From contig NZ_QGDC01000005.1 of NCBI RefSeq assembly GCF_003324525.1, positions 62,001 to 126,000 of the forward strand: DNA of 64,000 bases, in the 5' to 3' direction. A program made the translations under genes and the position numbers. This stretch comes from Mucilaginibacter hurinus. Lineage in GTDB: Bacteria; Bacteroidota; Bacteroidia; Sphingobacteriales; Sphingobacteriaceae. How positions within the stretch are numbered: the first letter of the stretch is position 1; each line of letters starts with the position of its first letter. The notes under the pieces are model-generated. The model did not search any database, was not told where the DNA came from, and was given only the letters and a program-made list of their open reading frames with translations. Shown piece after piece: positions 7,638-12,945 of the stretch.

Positions 7638-9449
7638 ATGAAACTGTTAACGAAATTTACGAAGTGTTCAATCGTTGTAATGTTCCTGATCGGAATGTTA
7701 TCATCCTGTAAGAAGGAAATCCTGCGAAATCAAGAAAGTGCCTTAAATACCGAAAAGCTACAACTTGACACGTCTCCGGACATATCAATTCTTTATCATT
7801 CGGCAACGCCAAAACAAACAGACGCGGCAATTACTACAAAAAGCGTTGTTAACGATCCATTGCAAACCGCTTATTTACCTCAATCCGCAGCAGCTCGAAA
7901 GGACAAATTATTTATTATGATACCCGGTACAGCTACAACGCCGGACCAATATGATAAGATATGTAAAGTAGCTGCCTATAATGGGTACTACGCGTTAGCC
8001 ATCGCTTATGACAATCGTAACACCCTGGAATCATATCAAGGCAACTCACCATCTCAAAATACAATCCCTGATATTTTAGAAGAGTTTCTGACAGGACAAG
8101 ACGCAAGTACTAAAGTTACCATTACGAAATCGAATAGTTTTGAGAATAGAATTGTTAAGATGGTACGCTATCTGGACACTAAATATCCTACTGAAAATTG
8201 GCGAAGGTTCTTGTCAACACCTACTACCCCAAATTGGGAAAAGTTTATAGTAAGCGGACACTCGCAAGGAAGTGACCATGCTACCTACATGGCAAAGACA
8301 AAAAAATTATATAGAGTTGGCTTTTTTGGTGGCCCGGGAAACTTTCAACTTTCTGACGGGAGTTATCCTGCAGGTGCCAGTTTTCAAGGAAAAACTCCGC
8401 TTTCCGCTTACTATGGTTTCCATCACACAAAAGACACATTCAGGGCTTGGGACATAGAAAAAAACACTTGGGCAACAATAAATATCCCGGGGATGCCAAA
8501 TAATGTAGACGACTATTTGGTAAATGACAACTCCCATCAGCTTAGTACATCTGCAAGTGTCAAAGACGTTCATAATTCGACCGTACAGGACGCCACGACG
8601 CCGTTGACCAAATCCGGACAGCCGTTGTACAGGCCGGTATGGGAATACATGTTCTTCAATGATAAAATAGTTGAACCATCTAAAACTTATGTAGAAGAAT
8701 ACTTTACCCGTGCAGGAAGCGAAGAGATTTGTGAAAAAACGATAACTGACAGTGCTGGTAAAAACATATATAAAATATACTATCCTTGTAAGCTGAACAC
8801 AACTTACCCACTCGTGACCTTTGGAAATGGTACCGGACAGCTACCGCAAAAGTATACGCGTATACTTAAGCACCTTGCAAGTTGGGGTTTCATAGTAATT
8901 GACAATTACGATCAAAATACTTATAAAGGACAAAGTATTTTAGCTTCTGCTCTTTACATGATAAGCGAGAATAGCAACAAGCAGAGTCTTTTTTATGGTA
9001 AAGTTAATATCAACAGTATTGGTGCTGTCGGACACTCACAAGGAGGCGCGGCGGTCATTAATGCGCAGACTAATTTTGCAGAAAGCAAAATCCTGAAGAC
9101 CATTGTGCCTGTATCAGCTTCGCCGGTAAGCTTTTTGCCTTACGATGCAGACAGAATTAGTGTGCCAGCGTTCTTTGTATCTGGAACGAGTGACTTCCTT
9201 TCACCGTTATCTGTTAACAAAGCTGCTTTTGAAAAAGTGCCAGCTAATGTGCAGGCTGTAATGGGGATGCGCAAGGGACAAGGGCATGAGGCTATTGTTG
9301 ATACCTATACTGTTTCCGGCTACGTAACCGCATGGTTAACATATCAATTAAAGGGCGATCTTTCTGCCGGGAGAGCATTTAAGGACTATTATGCTGAAAT
9401 TTCAAATAATCCGAATTGGAATAGCGTAATGAGGAAGAACCTTAAATGA
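7638..9449 (+). CDS. Lipoprotein with two tandem alpha/beta-hydrolase domains
   Basis: A 603-residue protein with a lipobox ending at Cys24, so it is anchored in an envelope membrane. Residues ~80-330 form one alpha/beta-hydrolase fold with nucleophile elbow GHSQG (Ser209). Residues ~370-580 form a second, with GHSQGG (Ser467), an acid in SGTSDFLS and a histidine in KGQGHEAI, resembling chlorophyllase/PET-hydrolase-like esterases. Both nucleophiles are intact. Candidate acid and histidine of domain 1 are in FHHTKDTFRA or DNSHQL. The fusion is unusual and the substrate unknown; an ester-bearing polymer or lipid outside the cell is a reasonable guess. It is transcribed away from the two-component system, which probably controls it. 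Confidence 0.8.
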   Translation: MKLLTKFTKCSIVVMFLIGMLSSCKKEILRNQESALNTEKLQLDTSPDISILYHSATPKQTDAAITTKSVVNDPLQTAYLPQSAAARKDKLFIMIPGTATTPDQYDKICKVAAYNGYYALAIAYDNRNTLESYQGNSPSQNTIPDILEEFLTGQDASTKVTITKSNSFENRIVKMVRYLDTKYPTENWRRFLSTPTTPNWEKFIVSGHSQGSDHATYMAKTKKLYRVGFFGGPGNFQLSDGSYPAGASFQGKTPLSAYYGFHHTKDTFRAWDIEKNTWATINIPGMPNNVDDYLVNDNSHQLSTSASVKDVHNSTVQDATTPLTKSGQPLYRPVWEYMFFNDKIVEPSKTYVEEYFTRAGSEEICEKTITDSAGKNIYKIYYPCKLNTTYPLVTFGNGTGQLPQKYTRILKHLASWGFIVIDNYDQNTYKGQSILASALYMISENSNKQSLFYGKVNINSIGAVGHSQGGAAVINAQTNFAESKILKTIVPVSASPVSFLPYDADRISVPAFFVSGTSDFLSPLSVNKAAFEKVPANVQAVMGMRKGQGHEAIVDTYTVSGYVTAWLTYQLKGDLSAGRAFKDYYAEISNNPNWNSVMRKNLK

Positions 9450-9492
9450 TAGTTTAGAACTATAAAAATATTATTTCGGCATAGGTGCTGAA

Positions 9493-9508
9493 ATAGGTAA
9501 AATTCCAA
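9493..9508 (+). repeat. 16-nt direct repeat, left copy, bounding the lipoprotein cassette
   Basis: ATAGGTAAAATTCCAA is repeated exactly at 10191-10206. The 13-nt core also occurs at 10315-10327, and a variant with two differences starts at 5369. This copy lies 44 nt after the hydrolase stop. Confidence 0.8.
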
Positions 9509-9543
9509 CGACATGGAAACTTATCATTGCATTAAGGCCTCAG

Positions 9544-9555
9544 TTGCAAACTGAA
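9544..9555. repeat. 12-nt inverted repeat, left arm
   Basis: TTGCAAACTGAA is the exact reverse complement of 10160-10171. The two arms flank the small lipoprotein gene, inside the 16-nt direct repeats. Confidence 0.7.
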
Positions 9556-9603
9556 GCAAGGGAGGGACAACTAAAAAGTTTAAAATTACATAATAGACAA
9601 ACG

Positions 9604-10116
9604 ATGAAAAGTACATGTAAATATTGGGGAATATTTTTATTGAGTATATTTTTAGGATGCAAAAATGAAAAACAAGTTTCAATATGCATCAATGAAGTAA
9701 TTACTTCATGTATTTTAGATGAGAACGGAGAGGATAGTATGGGTATTGGCATGACTATTAACAACACGTCAAATCAAGAGATTGTATTTAATGGGGCAGA
9801 TTATAGCGACGGGCGAGGCTATGATTTTTATATTATAAGCAAAGACTTATATTCAGGAATTTCGAAATTGAACATAGGGAGTGGTTATCGTGATAATATA
9901 TCGGGGTTTGAAAAGAAGAAAGTAGGTGTAACTATTAGTATTGAGCGATTGAGGAAAATGCTGAATAAAGAAGTTGATAGTAGGGTGTCAGATAAAAATA
10001 TTTTCGATTTTATAAATGCCAAACAATATTCAATTATTTTATTATCGCAAAATCACAAGATCGCAATTTTTTCGACGGGTGAGGATTTCAAGATCTCATG
10101 TATTGGAAACAATTAG
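9604..10116 (+). CDS. Small lipoprotein of unknown function
   Basis: I do not recognise a family. The ATG at 9604 gives a 170-residue protein with a lipoprotein signal (FLLSIFLGC, lipid Cys19). The same frame is open 20 codons further upstream from 9544, but that extension would bury the signal peptide. The mature part reads as a beta-rich domain with NNTSNQEIVFNGAD, GRGYDFYIISKDLYSG and a lysine-rich hinge FEKKKVGV. Base composition is clearly more AT-rich than in the genes right of 10.4 kb. The gene sits inside nested direct (9493/10191) and inverted (9544/10160) repeats, which suggests it arrived as a small cassette. Confidence 0.7.
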   Translation: MKSTCKYWGIFLLSIFLGCKNEKQVSICINEVITSCILDENGEDSMGIGMTINNTSNQEIVFNGADYSDGRGYDFYIISKDLYSGISKLNIGSGYRDNISGFEKKKVGVTISIERLRKMLNKEVDSRVSDKNIFDFINAKQYSIILLSQNHKIAIFSTGEDFKISCIGNN

Positions 10117-10159
10117 ATGACCCCACTCCCGCAAGATTATTACTCGTGGGTCGCATTGT

Positions 10160-10171
10160 TTCAGTTTGCAA
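10160..10171. repeat. 12-nt inverted repeat, right arm
   Basis: TTCAGTTTGCAA, the exact reverse complement of 9544-9555, lies 43 nt after the small lipoprotein stop. Confidence 0.7.
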
Positions 10172-10190
10172 ATGAATAGATTAAGGGTAG

Positions 10191-10206
10191 ATAGGTAAAA
10201 TTCCAA
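10191..10206 (+). repeat. 16-nt direct repeat, right copy
   Basis: ATAGGTAAAATTCCAA is identical to 9493-9508. The two copies delimit a 698-bp unit containing the lipoprotein gene. Confidence 0.8.
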
Positions 10207-10305
10207 TAACCTCCATTGATCATTTTTGATTAGTTCTGAGTCAGAATGACGTTCAAATCATATAAAAAAGGCCACCAATATAATCTCGTCGGGAATTGAA
10301 CTTTA

Positions 10306-10326
10306 GGGCAGGCTATAGGTAAAATT
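10306..10326 (+). repeat. 21-nt near-copy of the sequence following tRNA-Glu copy 1
   Basis: It matches 5360-5380 at 20 of 21 positions (G for T at position 14) and contains a third ATAGGTAAAATTC core. It links this border region to the flank of the tRNA at 5.3 kb. Confidence 0.75.
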
Positions 10327-10406
10327 CAAATAACATTGAATGGTGCTGAACAAACAATTTTAATGATGAATAAAGCGGAAACCGCTGCACATAAGCCTCA
10401 AACTAG

Positions 10407-10420
10407 TTCCCCTACGGGCT
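10407..10420 (+). repeat. tRNA-Glu 3'-end fragment (candidate attachment-site remnant)
   Basis: TTCCCCTACGGGCT equals the last 14 nt of the tRNA-Glu before its discriminator base (5299-5312). The sequence before and after it does not match the tRNA, so it is a fragment and not a broken gene in place. Integrases that use tRNA genes commonly leave such a duplicated 3' end at the far border of the inserted DNA. Confidence 0.65.
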
Positions 10421-10425
10421 GCAAT

Positions 10426-10461
10426 AAAAAAAAGCAGTAACTATTTGGTTACTGCTTTTTT
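10426..10461. terminator. Bidirectional intrinsic terminator
   Basis: AAAAGCAGTAAC (10430-10441) pairs perfectly with GTTACTGCTTTT (10448-10459) around a 6-nt loop, with an A run before and a T run after. It ends the minus-strand VOC/SRPBCC pair and could also stop rightward transcription. Confidence 0.85.
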
Positions 10462-10476
10462 ATTGTGTTTAACATT

Positions 10477-10872
10477 CTACACACCCAACACCCAAGTCAC
10501 GTCAAAAGCATCAGTCACCTCTATTAATTTTTGATTATCATCAATGGGGGCTGGCCGGCAGTTGCTGCCGTGGCAAATTTTTTTTACAAGTGTTGCCCTG
10601 TCGGTTTCATTGTCGCACCTGAAAAAAACAGAAAGATAATTGCCAATTTTTCGCCCTTCGTCATGAACCAGGTCCGAGCCATATATAACTATGTGATCAG
10701 ATAATAAAGAGCCGCTGATAACAGGTTTCTCTGTATAACCATGCAAGTCTTTTTCAAATGTTTCAAATCGAAGGATGCCTCCAAAGCATTTTTGGTAAAA
10801 TGTCAGCGCACTTTTACAGTTTCCCGAAAATGTGATGAAGATGCCGCTATTTGAAGTATTGCCCGCCGACAT
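10477..10872 (-). CDS. VOC-family (PhnB/glyoxalase-like) protein
   Basis: A 131-residue single-domain VOC-fold protein. FITFSGNCKSALTFYQKCFGG at the N-terminus and SDHIVIYGSD in the middle match the PhnB/3-demethylubiquinone-methyltransferase-like subgroup, which is often annotated as glyoxalase. Metal ligands are poorly conserved in this subgroup and the reaction is unknown. The gene starts 6 nt after the SRPBCC gene stop, so the two form an operon that ends at the hairpin at 10426-10461. Confidence 0.85.
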   Translation of the reverse strand: MSAGNTSNSGIFITFSGNCKSALTFYQKCFGGILRFETFEKDLHGYTEKPVISGSLLSDHIVIYGSDLVHDEGRKIGNYLSVFFRCDNETDRATLVKKICHGSNCRPAPIDDNQKLIEVTDAFDVTWVLGV

Positions 10873-10878
10873 GCTATG

Positions 10879-11331
10879 TTACTGTGCATCGGGAATTACA
10901 GGTTCAACAAGCCTTTTTAGCTTATCCAGTGATTCCTGCCAGCCTAAATAACACATTTCAGCGGGGATAGCGTCAGGAATGCCGGTTTGTTCAATTTTGA
11001 GTTCAGTGCCGCACGAAACTGCGTTTAGCCACACCGTGGTAATCATTTCTCCGGGAAGGTTAGGGTCATCAAACCTGTCGCAGTATTTAACATATTCATT
11101 AGGCTTTATCTCTAAATATTCGCCACCGAATGAATGGCCATTGCCGGTGCTGAAATTGATAAAACTCATACGGAATTTGCCACCTACCTTGAAATCCATT
11201 TCGTGCACCCGGCATACAAAACCATAGGGCGGTATCCAGGATGAGTGTGCTGTTGGGTCTGAAAAAGCCCTGAACACCTTTTCAGGACTTGCTGTAAGTA
11301 CGCGGTGTAATAAAACTGTGTTGTTTTTCAT
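10879..11331 (-). CDS. SRPBCC / AHSA1-domain protein
   Basis: A 150-residue START-like ligand-binding domain of the AHSA1 type. Family features are TASPEKVFRAFSDPTAHSSWIPP at the N-terminus, KVGGKFRMSF in the middle and the C-terminal helix GWQESLDKLKRLVE. The fold binds hydrophobic ligands in a central cavity; no specific ligand is known. It is the upstream partner of the VOC gene (6-nt gap). Such SRPBCC/VOC pairs recur in Sphingobacteriaceae without an assigned function. Confidence 0.88.
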   Translation of the reverse strand: MKNNTVLLHRVLTASPEKVFRAFSDPTAHSSWIPPYGFVCRVHEMDFKVGGKFRMSFINFSTGNGHSFGGEYLEIKPNEYVKYCDRFDDPNLPGEMITTVWLNAVSCGTELKIEQTGIPDAIPAEMCYLGWQESLDKLKRLVEPVIPDAQ

Positions 11332-11414
11332 GTCTGTAAATGTTATTGTCTTTAATCTAACTATTCCTTTTTATTTTATAAATGCCTTATTTCTTAATCC
11401 ATTAGGTGTGCATT

Positions 11415-11813
11415 TTACTGCTGGTTTGATTTGACTGTTAGGCTGTTTTGATGGATTTTGTGGTTGTAGATGTACGAAATTACCAAGATGCCTAACACCA
11501 CTAGCGGCATTAACATGTAACCTATATTTTGATCGACGCACGCATGGCTAATAAATGCATAAATTAAGTTAAATGCCAACCCCGCATATGCCCATTCCTT
11601 TAACCTGCCCTGGATGCCCGGAGATGATATGGCAATAACACCAAGCACTTTGGAATATATCAGCGCGTAGGCAAAGTAATCAGGGTAGCCTAAAGGTTTT
11701 GTTCCCGCATTTACATATTCAGGCGCAAATAGTACGGTACCCAGTGGCATTACACCTTCCCATAGTATAAGTATTACAGTGGCCGCCCAAAAGATTATTT
11801 TATTAGTTTTCAT
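11415..11813 (-). CDS. DoxX-like small membrane protein
   Basis: A 132-residue inner-membrane protein with four hydrophobic segments, typical of the DoxX-like family: near 6-24, 45-64 (YFAYALIYSKVLGVIAI), 75-95 and 100-120. I chose the ATG at 11813 because it places the first TM segment at the N-terminus (MKTNKIIFWAATVI); the frame continues to 11855. The function is unknown. It lies 83 nt from the SRPBCC gene on the same strand and is divergent from the GlxA-type regulator, which may control this group. Confidence 0.78.
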   Translation of the reverse strand: MKTNKIIFWAATVILILWEGVMPLGTVLFAPEYVNAGTKPLGYPDYFAYALIYSKVLGVIAISSPGIQGRLKEWAYAGLAFNLIYAFISHACVDQNIGYMLMPLVVLGILVISYIYNHKIHQNSLTVKSNQQ

Positions 11814-11942
11814 GCTGTAAAATTTAGTCAGTGTTTGATAATACAAAGATGCCACGGTTTACAAGATACGGTCTGTTGTAAAAACGACAATTTTAGGGGT
11901 GAATCCCGACAAAGTATGTACCTTTAACTAAGTAACCGTTTT

Positions 11943-12920
11943 ATGCAAGTTTCAGTTTTCGTTCCTCAATATGGTGTAATAGAAGCGATTACACCGGCAT
12001 TCAGAAGCTTTAACACAGCCAACGAGTTTTTAACCGTATTCGGAAAAAAGCCCGTTTTTAAGGTAGAATATGTCGGTTTAAACGAATACGTGCCGGCCAA
12101 TAACGGCGAATACACTATAAAAACTGATCGGTTAATTAAAGACGTTGCTCATACCGATCTGCTTATTATACCGCCTACGTTTGGCGACACGAATGCGGGT
12201 ATACAGGCTAACGCTGAGGCGATACCATGCTTTAAAAAGCTGCATAAAAACGGGGCGAGCCTTGCCAGTTTATGCATAGGAGCTTTCTTACTGGCAGAAA
12301 CGGGATTGCTGGATGGAAAAAAATGCTCTACCCATTGGGCTCACATAAACGAGTTTAAAGAGAAATATCCGTTGATTGACATTGAAGACGGCGCTGTTAT
12401 TACCGAGCATGGCAACATTTACAGCAGCGGCGGTGCCAGCAGTTTGTGGAATTTAATACTATACCTTATTGAGAAATTTTCTGACAGAGAAACGGCAGTG
12501 ATGATCTCCAAGTACTTTGCGCTGGATATTGGCCGGGACAGCCAGTCGCAGTTTGCCATTTTTAAGGGGCAGAAGAACCACGGCGACGAAGAAATTCAAA
12601 AAATACAGGATTACATAGAAAAAAATTACGAAGACAAAATTAGTGTTGAAGACCTGGTAAAGCTTACCACTGTTGGCCGCAGAACGTTTGAGCGAAGGTT
12701 TAAGGATGCCACAAACAATACCCCTATTGAATATATGCAGCGGGTAAGAATAGAAGCCGCCAAAAAGTTTTTTGAAGCCTCAAGAAAAAACATATCTGAA
12801 GTAATGTATGGCGTAGGCTATACTGATACCAAGGCATTCAGGGATATTTTTAGGAAAATAACAGGCCTTACACCGATAGAGTACAGAAATAAGTTTGCCA
12901 GGGTTGCAAACGAAGTGTGA
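11943..12920 (+). CDS. GlxA-family transcriptional regulator (DJ-1/PfpI plus AraC HTH)
   Basis: A 325-residue cytoplasmic regulator. The N-terminal DJ-1/PfpI domain (1-185) has a nucleophile-elbow cysteine (Cys111 in ASLCIGAFLLAETG), followed by CSTHWAH. The C-terminal AraC DNA-binding domain (~220-320) has VEDLVKLTTVGRRTFERRFK and a second HTH at ISEVMYGVGYTDTKAFRDIFRK. Members sense small metabolites and usually activate neighbouring genes. It is divergent from DoxX-SRPBCC-VOC with a 129-nt gap, so it may regulate them. Confidence 0.92.
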   Translation: MQVSVFVPQYGVIEAITPAFRSFNTANEFLTVFGKKPVFKVEYVGLNEYVPANNGEYTIKTDRLIKDVAHTDLLIIPPTFGDTNAGIQANAEAIPCFKKLHKNGASLASLCIGAFLLAETGLLDGKKCSTHWAHINEFKEKYPLIDIEDGAVITEHGNIYSSGGASSLWNLILYLIEKFSDRETAVMISKYFALDIGRDSQSQFAIFKGQKNHGDEEIQKIQDYIEKNYEDKISVEDLVKLTTVGRRTFERRFKDATNNTPIEYMQRVRIEAAKKFFEASRKNISEVMYGVGYTDTKAFRDIFRKITGLTPIEYRNKFARVANEV

Positions 12921-12945
12921 CGTAAACATTAACCACTGTCTGCCC

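Larger units (their letters stand above)
10117..10476. other. Repeat-rich intergenic region
   Basis: No gene is supported in 360 nt. It contains the right inverted arm (10160-10171), the right 16-nt direct repeat (10191-10206), a 21-nt near-copy of the post-tRNA sequence (10306-10326), a 14-nt tRNA-Glu 3'-end fragment (10407-10420) and a terminator (10426-10461). It looks like the eroded right border of an acquired segment. Confidence 0.7.

Noticed and set aside
9544..9603. N-terminal extension of the small lipoprotein gene to an ATG at 9544
   Set aside because: It would place 20 polar residues before a clear lipoprotein signal peptide; the ATG at 9604 is the better start.
10407..10461. A third, truncated tRNA gene
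   Set aside because: Only the 3' 14 nt match; the upstream sequence cannot form the other arms and the downstream sequence is a different terminator.
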